Source of the DNA: Planctomycetaceae bacterium
GTDB taxonomy: Bacteria > Planctomycetota > Planctomycetia > Pirellulales > Thermoguttaceae
NCBI GenBank assembly: GCA_031261125.1
Contig: JAISJZ010000108.1
Location: 1-13,399 of the forward strand
DNA: 13,399 nucleotides
Direction: 5' to 3'
Part shown: positions 6,711 to 12,827 of the stretch, piece after piece
Position numbering within the stretch: the first letter of the stretch is position 1
How the letters are laid out: each line of letters starts with the position of its first letter
Position numbers and translations under genes: made by a program
Notes under the pieces: generated by a model
Told to the model about the DNA's origin: nothing
Database searches by the model: none
What the model saw: only the letters and a program-made list of their open reading frames with translations

Positions 6711-6745
6711 AACAGATAATCGGCAGCGAGCAATGGATAATGGAT
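6711..6745 (+). repeat. Degenerate heptamer tandem repeat containing a start codon
   Basis: Five 7-nt units run through 6711-6717, 6718-6724, 6725-6731, 6732-6738 and 6739-6745. The last two are identical (AATGGAT), the first three are degenerate. The ATG used by the activator gene is bases 2-4 of the last unit. Read on the opposite strand the identical units are ATCCATT, resembling the CATT-type units upstream of ygiQ. No Shine-Dalgarno precedes the start codon. Confidence 0.62.
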
Positions 6746-7879
6746 ACCCCGTTTGCAGATAACAGCGAAAATTGGTGCCGTACCGCCTCCCCCAAAGAAA
6801 CAGCGCAGAACGTGCGTCTGTTGCTCGGTGATTCGCCGGCAATGCAAACAATCTATAAACTAATCGACCGGGTCGCACCGACCGATTCAACCGTCGTCAT
6901 CCTCGGCGAAACAGGAACCGGTAAAGAACTCGCCGCCCGCGAAATTCATAACCGCAGTAAACGCAGCGGCAAACCGTTTGTGGCACTGAACTGCGGGGCA
7001 TTACCGGAAAATCTGATTGAAAGCGAACTGTTCGGACACCGCAAAGGGAGTTTCACCGGTGCGGACGCAAGCCGGGCAGGACTGCTGGAAGCGGCAAACG
7101 GCGGAACATTGTTTCTCGACGAAATCGGCGAACTGCCGAAAGGGGTACAGGCGAAACTGCTGCGATTCCTCGAAAGCGGCGAAGTGCGCCGTATCGGCGA
7201 AAATACAGCAGCGGTCTGCAACGTCCGCGTTGTCTGCGCCACGCTCCGGCATTTAGAAACAATGGTGCAGAACAGTGAATTCCGCGAAGATTTGTGGTTC
7301 CGCATCAATACGTTTGAGATTCACCTTCCGCCGCTGAAAGACCGGAAAGAAGACATCCCGCAACTGATTACGCACTTTGCCGGTCGGTTCCGCAACGAAT
7401 TGACAGCCAAAACGGCAGAGGAAATTTTTACACCAGAAGCATACCGGTTTTTGCTGGATTACGATTTTCCCGGCAACGTCCGGCAGTTGGCGAACATCAT
7501 TGAACATTCATTGATTCTTGCCGACGATTTACCGATTGATACGGTTGATTTGCCGCGGACTTTGCAGCGACCGGTAAAACAACAGGATGTATGCAGTGTC
7601 CCGAAGCCGGCACCGGTTTACAAACCGAGCCGACCGGTGGTGAACAAGAACGTTCAGGATTCCTCAGTGATCTTGCCGGCGGCGACGGGACCGTTGGCGG
7701 CGTTGATGGCATTTGAACCGGTTCCTAATGCGCTGACGCTTCAAGAGTTGGAAATGCAGGCGATTGATACGGCATTACAACGGCACGGCGGCAGTAAACC
7801 GAAAGCGGCAGAAGAACTCGGCATTTCGATTAAAACGTTGTACAACAAGTTGAACCAAGTTGAGCGGCGCAGTGCGTAA
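6740..7879 (+). CDS. Sigma-54-type AAA+ transcriptional activator without receiver domain
   Basis: A 379-residue bacterial enhancer-binding protein. After only about 30 N-terminal residues the AAA+ domain begins: Walker A GETGTGKE (56-63), the sigma-54 contact loop as GSFTGA (103-108, Ser in place of the usual first Ala), Walker B with D127 and E128 in [10 protein letters not shown], and arginine-finger-like R182 and R188 in [11 protein letters not shown] proline- and valine-rich linker (about 270-325) leads to a Fis-type helix-turn-helix (about 333-375, with [22 protein letters not shown]). There is no receiver, PAS or GAF domain, so activity must be controlled by expression, a separate partner or oligomerisation. 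The ATG at 6740 is the only sensible start ahead of the AAA+ domain and sits inside a heptamer repeat. It is divergent from the DUF1080 gene; its targets are unknown. Confidence 0.92.
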   Translation: MDTPFADNSENWCRTASPKETAQNVRLLLGDSPAMQTIYKLIDRVAPTDSTVVILGETGTGKELAAREIHNRSKRSGKPFVALNCGALPENLIESELFGHRKGSFTGADASRAGLLEAANGGTLFLDEIGELPKGVQAKLLRFLESGEVRRIGENTAAVCNVRVVCATLRHLETMVQNSEFREDLWFRINTFEIHLPPLKDRKEDIPQLITHFAGRFRNELTAKTAEEIFTPEAYRFLLDYDFPGNVRQLANIIEHSLILADDLPIDTVDLPRTLQRPVKQQDVCSVPKPAPVYKPSRPVVNKNVQDSSVILPAATGPLAALMAFEPVPNALTLQELEMQAIDTALQRHGGSKPKAAEELGISIKTLYNKLNQVERRSA

Positions 7880-7882
7880 CGA

Positions 7883-7905
7883 AGCCGATAACTATGTTGT
7901 CGGTT
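7883..7905. terminator. Stem-loop between convergent genes
   Basis: AGCCGATAAC (7883-7892) and GTTGTCGGTT (7896-7905) can form a 10-bp stem with two G-U pairs around a 3-nt loop in plus-strand RNA. It begins 4 bp after the activator stop and overlaps the stop of the minus-strand membrane gene. There is no strong uridine run, so termination is plausible but not certain. Confidence 0.38.
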
Positions 7906-8329
7906 CCTCACTGCTTCGTCTGATGATTTCCCGCAGCAGTGTTTCAACGGACTCGCTGACGCAGTATTCCGCGACCCAGCCGAAAATGAAACCGGCGGCG
8001 GAATAAATCAGAAAATTACGGCAAGTATTTGCCAGAATCTCCGCCGGTTCCTTCTCTTGCAGGAATCCCAGAATTATCGAGAAGCACATCACGACAATTC
8101 CTATGTAGGCGGCAAACAATATGCTCAACGAGCGGCTGCGGCTTTTGTCCTTCGGTTTGGATAGGGACTCGCTTTTTTCGATTTCTTCCCGTTCCCGTTC
8201 AAGATACAGTTCCAGCAGTTTCGGGTCGATGCCGGACGGAATATGCAGCGATTCAAACCGTTCCTGCAATTCTGCAACGGTATTGCGTTCCTGTTCCGCG
8301 TTTTCGGCGTTCTCTTCCGGCATTATCAT
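7892..8329 (-). CDS. Uncharacterised two-helix membrane protein
   Basis: I do not recognise a family. The 145-residue protein has an acidic, charged N-terminal half rich in Glu (residues 1-65, helical, possibly coiled coil around LLELYLEREREEIEKSE), then two hydrophobic segments at about 72-95 (LSILFAAYIGIVVMCFSIIL) and 108-125 (FLIYSAAGFIFGWVAEYCV), then a short tail SVETLLREIIRRSSEE. The two helices would place both ends on the same side, probably cytoplasmic. The start at 8329 follows AGGAG at a 4-nt spacing; a longer frame to 8359 lacks such a site, and a second ATG two codons later is also possible. It is divergent from the lolE-lolD-like operon across 160 bp and converges on the activator gene. 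The good ribosome-binding site and membrane topology argue that it is real. Confidence 0.75.
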   Translation of the reverse strand: MIMPEENAENAEQERNTVAELQERFESLHIPSGIDPKLLELYLEREREEIEKSESLSKPKDKSRSRSLSILFAAYIGIVVMCFSIILGFLQEKEPAEILANTCRNFLIYSAAGFIFGWVAEYCVSESVETLLREIIRRSSEEPTT

Positions 8330-8354
8330 TTTTCTCCTTATAACCTTATCGGAA

Positions 8355-8386
8355 AGCATAACCGGAAAATTCAGAAAAATTATGCT
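8355..8386. repeat. Inverted repeat in the divergent spacer before the ABC transporter
   Basis: AGCATAA (8355-8361) and TTATGCT (8380-8386) are inverted copies separated by 18 AT-rich bases. They lie between the divergent membrane-protein gene and the transporter operon, where an operator would be expected. The 7-nt arms make chance occurrence quite possible. Confidence 0.25.
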
Positions 8387-8489
8387 CTTGTTTTATCTTC
8401 CGTTTTTTGCTACTGTCCGGCTGTTATGCCTGTCGGCAGGCGGCGGGGTTAAATCAAAACGGCGGCAATCCGCTCGGCTAAACGAACCG

Positions 8490-10097
8490 ATGTACAAAAT
8501 ACTGCTTTGTTGGCGTTATCTTTTGACCCGATATATTGCGCTGGCATCCGTTGTCAGCGTAATGCTCGGCGTGGCAACGATGATTGTCGTCAACGCCGTG
8601 ATGCTCGGTTTCACGACCGAAATGCAGAACCGGATTCACGGAATTCTTGCCGATGTGATTTTTGAATCGAACAACGACATCCGCGGCTTTCCCGATGCCG
8701 ATTGGCATATTGAACGTATCAAAGCCGCCGCAGGCGGTTTAATCGAAGAAATAACGCCGACCGTTGTTACACCGGCAATGCTCACGTTCCGTATCGGTAT
8801 CGAAGGCGAACCGGTCAGCCGACCCGTGGAACTCATTGGTATTGACTGCCTCACCCAAAGTAAAGTCAGTGAAATTACTCTGTATTTACAGCATCCGGTC
8901 AACCGCAAAAGATTAAGTTTCAATTTACACGAGAACGGCTACGACATTCAGGGTGAAGGCAAAGATAAGAGCGGAGCGTACCGCTACGAAATGGGCTATG
9001 CCGGCTGGGACTACCGCCGCAATTCGTTTGCCGAACGCGAACGTCTCCGCAAAAAGTTCGAAGCGGAACAAATCCGGTTAAGGAAACAAAAGTCAGCGGC
9101 GGAACAAGTTCCGCAAGATGGCGGAACAACCGCCGCCGGCGGCGCACCGCTTGACCCGTTTACTGCTCTTACAGCACCGAATGCCGAAGCGGATGTGTTC
9201 GACCCCGCAAAGGAACAGCACAGCGGAGCCATCATCGGTGTCGGTTTGTCCGCCTTCGGACGGTATGAAAAAGTTGACGAAAAAACCGGTGAAAAACGGG
9301 TCATTGATAAATTGTCGCTCATACCGGGCGACGATGTAATGTTGACCTTTCCGACGACGAGTTTGCCGTTGAAGTTGCAAAGCGACAGTTTTACGGTGGT
9401 CGATTTGTACGAAAGTAAAATGATGGAATACGACAGCCGGCTGGTGTTTATTCCGATTGAGAAATTGCAGGAACTTCGCGGAATGTACGATGCGGCAACC
9501 GGCAAACCGATGGTAACGCAACTGCTCATTAAGGCGAAAGCAGGAGCGGACATTGATTTGATTCGGGACAAACTTCGGGCGGAATTTCCGGCGGAGTTAT
9601 TCAGCGTCAATACTTGGCGGGACAAACAGGAAACGCTGTTGGCGGCGGTGTTCAACGAATTGGCAATGCTGAACGTGCTGCTGTTCCTGATTTTTGCTGT
9701 TGCCGGTTTCGGGATTTTGGCAATTTTTTATATGATTGTTATCGAAAAACAGCGGGACATCGGTATTCTCAAATCGCTCGGCGCAAGCGGCTGGGGCGTG
9801 ATGCAGATTTTTCTGTGTTACAGTTTACTGCTTGGAACCGTCGGTTCCGGGCTGGGTTTAATCACCGGTTTGCTGTTTGTCAAATACATTAAGCAGATTG
9901 CAAAAGTGCTGTCCTACATTTTGCAAAGTGATGTATTTAGTCCAGAAGTGTACTCATTTTATGAAATACCGACTATCATTCAGCCGTTCACGGTGCTTTG
10001 GGTTATTGTCGGTGCGCTGTTTATTGCTGTTGCCGCCGGTGTTTTGCCTGCCCTCCGTGCGGCACGATTACATCCGGTCGAAACATTGAGAAGTTAA
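8490..10097 (+). CDS. LolE/FtsX-type ABC transporter permease
   Basis: A 535-residue permease of the MacB/LolCE type, which with the following ATPase would extract lipoproteins from, or act mechanically at, the cytoplasmic membrane. Four membrane segments are visible: about 16-38 (LASVVSVMLGVATMIVV), 394-418, 441-465 and 500-524, the last three forming the C-terminal FtsX domain with the characteristic EKQRDIGILKSLGAS between them. The large extracytoplasmic domain between helices 1 and 2 holds an extra charged, Arg/Glu-rich and then Ala/Gly/Pro-rich stretch (about 165-250, including AERERLRKKFEAEQIRLRKQ) that makes it longer than E. coli LolC/LolE (about 400 residues). I start at ATG 8490 because MYKILLCWRYLLTRYIALAS is the typical beginning; the frame is open further upstream but unlike the family. 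The TAA stop is directly followed by the lolD-like ATG. Confidence 0.88.
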   Translation: MYKILLCWRYLLTRYIALASVVSVMLGVATMIVVNAVMLGFTTEMQNRIHGILADVIFESNNDIRGFPDADWHIERIKAAAGGLIEEITPTVVTPAMLTFRIGIEGEPVSRPVELIGIDCLTQSKVSEITLYLQHPVNRKRLSFNLHENGYDIQGEGKDKSGAYRYEMGYAGWDYRRNSFAERERLRKKFEAEQIRLRKQKSAAEQVPQDGGTTAAGGAPLDPFTALTAPNAEADVFDPAKEQHSGAIIGVGLSAFGRYEKVDEKTGEKRVIDKLSLIPGDDVMLTFPTTSLPLKLQSDSFTVVDLYESKMMEYDSRLVFIPIEKLQELRGMYDAATGKPMVTQLLIKAKAGADIDLIRDKLRAEFPAELFSVNTWRDKQETLLAAVFNELAMLNVLLFLIFAVAGFGILAIFYMIVIEKQRDIGILKSLGASGWGVMQIFLCYSLLLGTVGSGLGLITGLLFVKYIKQIAKVLSYILQSDVFSPEVYSFYEIPTIIQPFTVLWVIVGALFIAVAAGVLPALRAARLHPVETLRS

Positions 10098-11315
10098 ATG
10101 CCGAAGAACAATATCCATTTAAGCAGTTCGTTAAAACAGCCGAACGGTCGTCCGTTGCTGAACGCGCCGCATTTTACCGTTGATGATTTACTGACCGAAA
10201 CGCGTCCGAAGCCGAACGCCGCAACGGTGAACGAGGAAGCGAGGCATCAAACGCTGCGGGTGCCGTTTCTGTACGACAAGTTGCCGCAACTTGATGTGCC
10301 GTTGCAGCGTCCGAAAACGGTGCCTTTTGAACTGCCGGAGTTGCCGGAACGCGAATCCCAGTTTGAATACCGGTTGCGTGCTGAACCGAAATCAAAGGAC
10401 GATTGGAATGACCTGCCGGAACTGCCGCGGTGGAATTTACCGCAGCAGTTAGCCGCAATACCTGCGGTGTATGATGAGATGGAAAAAGAAAACAAAGAAT
10501 TGCAAATTACGGACTGCGAATCACACGCAAGCGAGCCGCAAATCAAACCGGTTGAAGACACTTCCGCTGTTCCGCTAACTCCCAACTCCCAACCGGCAAC
10601 TGACTCTCCGCTGTCCGCTCCTCACTCTCCACTGCTGCAAGCCGTCGGTTTGGCGAAAAGTTATTACAAGAAAAAACTGCGGATAGCCGTGTTGAAAGGT
10701 GTTGACTTCGCCGTTCAAAAAAGTGAATTCGTTTCGATTGTCGGTCAAAGCGGTTCGGGCAAAAGTACGCTGCTTCATCTGCTCGGCACTCTGGACAATC
10801 CTGAATACGGCGAGATTCATTTTGAAGGGCAGCGGATTGACAATTTGCCGACGGCGAAGCGGGATAAACTGCGCAACCGCAGCATCGGGTTCATTTTTCA
10901 GTTTTACCATCTCTTGCCGGAATTGACAACGCTGGAAAATGTGCTGTCGCCGCTGATGATTCGGGACGGATTTTTCAAGTATTTCTGTTTCCGCAGACGG
11001 TACATCGAACGGGCAAAGGACTTGCTGGAACAAGTCGGCTTATCGCACCGGCTGAAACACAAGCCGTGCGAATTGTCCGGCGGCGAAATGCAGCGGGCGG
11101 CGATTGCACGGGCGTTGATTGCCGAACCGAAGATTTTATTGGCGGACGAACCGACGGGCAACTTGGATTCGGTTTCGGCGAAGGAAATTATTACACTGCT
11201 GCAAACGTTGAAAGCGGAGAAGAATCTGACGGTTGTTATGGTAACGCACGACAACTTGGTGGCAGCGGTTGCCGACCGGATTGTCCGTATCGCCGACGGT
11301 GTTATCAATAACTGA
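10098..11315 (+). CDS. LolD/MacB-type ABC ATPase with long N-terminal extension
   Basis: A 405-residue ATPase partner of the preceding permease; its ATG follows the permease stop with no gap. The ABC domain occupies about 181-405: Walker A GQSGSGKST (216-224), Q-loop FQFYHLLPE, signature LSGGEMQRAAIARAL (from 326), Walker B ILLADEPTGNLD with D350 and E351, and the switch histidine in VTHD. It closely follows LolD/MacB proteins, including a family-typical insert near RDGFFKYFCFRRR. LolD is normally about 230 residues; here about 180 residues precede the domain, Pro/Glu/Leu-rich and without a recognised fold (for example FELPELPERE and WNDLPELPRWNLPQQ). Residues 160-180 are encoded by nine degenerate heptamers. 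An internal start is unlikely because the extension keeps its frame and the two genes abut exactly. The stop overlaps the convergent amrS gene. Confidence 0.93.
   Translation: MPKNNIHLSSSLKQPNGRPLLNAPHFTVDDLLTETRPKPNAATVNEEARHQTLRVPFLYDKLPQLDVPLQRPKTVPFELPELPERESQFEYRLRAEPKSKDDWNDLPELPRWNLPQQLAAIPAVYDEMEKENKELQITDCESHASEPQIKPVEDTSAVPLTPNSQPATDSPLSAPHSPLLQAVGLAKSYYKKKLRIAVLKGVDFAVQKSEFVSIVGQSGSGKSTLLHLLGTLDNPEYGEIHFEGQRIDNLPTAKRDKLRNRSIGFIFQFYHLLPELTTLENVLSPLMIRDGFFKYFCFRRRYIERAKDLLEQVGLSHRLKHKPCELSGGEMQRAAIARALIAEPKILLADEPTGNLDSVSAKEIITLLQTLKAEKNLTVVMVTHDNLVAAVADRIVRIADGVINN
10575..10637 (+). repeat. Nine-unit degenerate heptamer repeat inside lolD
   Basis: Sixty-three bases divide exactly into nine 7-nt units, the first at 10575-10581 and the last at 10631-10637. 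Units such as CCAACTC (10582-10588), ACTCTCC (10603-10609 and again 10624-10630) and GCTGTCC (10610-10616) share a pyrimidine-rich C/T pattern. Because 63 is a multiple of 3 the repeat is translated without disturbing the frame, as residues 160-180 rich in Ser, Pro and Thr, directly before the ABC domain. Confidence 0.75.
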
Positions 11316-12288
11316 ATTGACCGGCAATCGTTTGTCCGCAGAACTTACAACAACCGTCTTCGTCAATCTGCATTTCCAAAATCCGGTATCCGTCCCGCTC
11401 AATCACCGCTTGCCGGCACTGCGGACAATACGTCGTCTGCCCCGCAGCGTCGCGGATGTTGCCGGTGTAAACGTATTTCAGACCGGCGTTCCTTGCTGCT
11501 TCTCTTGCCCGGAACAGCGTTTGCGGCGGTGTACAGACCGGCACCGGCGGTTCCTTCCCCGCCGGAAAATATGCCGAAAAATGCAGCGGTATTTCACAGC
11601 CCAACTCTTCGGCAATCCATTGCGTCAACGCCCCGATTTCCTGTGGCGAATCGTTCAAAGACGGAATCAACAGCGTTGTCATTTCCAAATGAAAATCCGG
11701 TTTCTTTGCCAAATACTTCAACGTTTTCAATACCGGTTCAATACTTGCGCCGCACTGTTTCCGGTAAAAATGTTCGGAAAACGATTTTAGGTCGATATTT
11801 GCTGCATCCATTGCGTTAAAGAACCGCTCCCGCTGTTTGCCGCCGATATAGCCGTTGGAAACAGCAACGGTTTTAATGCCGTTTTTCCGGCAACATTCGG
11901 CAGCATCCACAGCGTATTCCGCCCACGTTATCGGTTCGTTGTAAGTGAATGCAACACTTTTCAGTGCCGTTGAACCGGTGGCGAAACGGGCAATTTCCTC
12001 CGGCGTTGCCCGCTGCCGCAACAGTGTTGCATCACAGGATTGGGCGGTCGTCCAATTCTGGCAGAACCGGCAGGCAAAGTTGCAGCCGATTGTTCCGAGC
12101 GACAGAACTTTTGAACCGGGATAAAAATGATACAGCGGTTTTTTTTCAATCGGGTCAACGGCAAGACCGGTACATTGTCCGTAATATAACGGAACGATTT
12201 GACCGTTCCGGCAGGTTCGGGTACCGCAGAAGCCGGTTTTTCCTTCGGCAATCAAACACTCTCTTGGACAAATATCACAGGTCAGCAT
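11305..12288 (-). CDS. amrS: AmmeMemo system radical SAM enzyme AmrS
   Basis: A 327-residue radical SAM protein of the AmrS type, named for its usual association with AMMECR1 and Memo domain proteins; the reaction is not established. The N-terminus has a cysteine set C4, C7, C11, C21 in CDICPREC and GFC, the [4Fe-4S] motif is C69-x3-C73-x2-C76 (GCNFACRFCQNW), AFTYNEPITWAEY near residue 113 and AVSNGYIGG near 141 are family blocks, and the C-terminus ends in a zinc-ribbon-like pair (YCPQC and CCKFC). The domain order and length are typical. No AMMECR1 or Memo gene is next to it. The start at 12288 matches the family but has no visible ribosome-binding site. Its last 11 bases overlap the end of lolD in convergent orientation, so the two transcripts are antisense to each other at their ends. 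Confidence 0.92.
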   Translation of the reverse strand: MLTCDICPRECLIAEGKTGFCGTRTCRNGQIVPLYYGQCTGLAVDPIEKKPLYHFYPGSKVLSLGTIGCNFACRFCQNWTTAQSCDATLLRQRATPEEIARFATGSTALKSVAFTYNEPITWAEYAVDAAECCRKNGIKTVAVSNGYIGGKQRERFFNAMDAANIDLKSFSEHFYRKQCGASIEPVLKTLKYLAKKPDFHLEMTTLLIPSLNDSPQEIGALTQWIAEELGCEIPLHFSAYFPAGKEPPVPVCTPPQTLFRAREAARNAGLKYVYTGNIRDAAGQTTYCPQCRQAVIERDGYRILEMQIDEDGCCKFCGQTIAGQFSY

Positions 12289-12357
12289 ATCGCAGCAGTC
12301 AATGGCAGGCGGAATGGAGGTAAATGGGAACCGGAAAAATCGTTAAAATCGGAAAAA

Positions 12358-12377
12358 TTGCTGTATATTTACAGCAA
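12358..12377. repeat. Perfect 20-nt dyad between divergent amrS and the unknown gene
   Basis: TTGCTGTA (12358-12365) and TACAGCAA (12370-12377) are perfect inverted copies around 4 nt. The dyad lies 70 bp before each flanking start codon (12288 minus, 12449 plus), as a shared operator would. In the minus direction the stem is followed by TTTTT, so it could also act as an attenuator-like hairpin ahead of amrS. On the plus strand the left arm contains a TATATT that could be a -10 box, but no matching -35 is seen. Confidence 0.5.
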
Positions 12378-12448
12378 TGATGCCGATAAGGAACAGTGCG
12401 AAAGAGTATTTTACCAGAAAAACCGTTCCCCCTCGACGGAGTAGTGCA

Positions 12449-12772
12449 ATGCAAGTGAAAGTTTATGTTCCGCAGATGATTGAAATTGCCGGTGAATATC
12501 TTCCGGCATTGGCAAAACGGGCGGCAGACAGCATCGGTTCCCGCGCCGGTGAAATATCAGCGACCCGCGGACATCTCGTTCGGCAGGCAGTTCAAGACGG
12601 CTTACTTCGGCAATTCGATGACCTCATTGCCGAGGACGGTACCGTTGATTTGGTCTGCGACCCCGGTATGGAAATTCCGTTGGAATTAGAGAACCGGACG
12701 CTCACTCTCACGGAGTTGCTTGAAGCCCTGCATTACAAACGCAGTTGGTCGGGAATGGAAGCGGCAGCGTAA
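12449..12772 (+). CDS. Uncharacterised 107-residue protein
   Basis: No family recognised. The protein begins MQVKVYVPQMIEIAGEYLPAL and has no signal peptide or membrane segment, so it is probably cytoplasmic. It looks like a helical N-terminal half with a basic centre (SRAGEISATRGHLVRQAV, about residues 30-47), a short acidic strand-rich part (LIAEDGTVDLVCDPGMEIPLEL, about 58-79) and a helical end (TLTELLEALHYKRSW). The ATG at 12449 follows GGAG with a 7-nt spacer, which decides it against the longer frame from 12377 that has no such site and starts inside the dyad. It is divergent from amrS and converges on the fibronectin type III gene across a stem-loop. Codon use resembles its neighbours, supporting a real gene. 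The ordered secondary-structure pattern does not point to a specific function. Confidence 0.72.
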   Translation: MQVKVYVPQMIEIAGEYLPALAKRAADSIGSRAGEISATRGHLVRQAVQDGLLRQFDDLIAEDGTVDLVCDPGMEIPLELENRTLTLTELLEALHYKRSWSGMEAAA

Positions 12773-12793
12773 TCACTGCAAAACAGGGGAACA

Positions 12794-12814
12794 GCGGGAA
12801 TCACAGATTCCCGC
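12794..12814. terminator. Bidirectional stem-loop between convergent genes
   Basis: GCGGGAATC (12794-12802) and GATTCCCGC (12806-12814) form a perfect 9-bp stem with a 3-nt loop, placed in the 55-bp gap between the unknown plus-strand gene and the minus-strand fibronectin gene. No strong uridine run follows on either side; on the minus strand a T-rich stretch comes about 10 nt later. Confidence 0.55.
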
Positions 12815-12827
12815 CCGTTGAATCTAT

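Noticed and set aside
8121..8489. Upstream extension of the permease reading frame
   Set aside because: The extension runs antisense through the two-helix membrane gene, which has its own good start, and family members begin at MYKILLCWRYL; the frame is merely open.
9011..9655. Minus-strand frame of 214 codons opposite the permease
   Set aside because: Long only because of the GC-skewed codon pattern of the plus-strand gene; serine-rich translation without domains.
11269..11790. Plus-strand frame of 173 codons opposite amrS
   Set aside because: Complement of a confidently identified radical SAM gene; translation is Arg/Phe-rich and lacks any motif.
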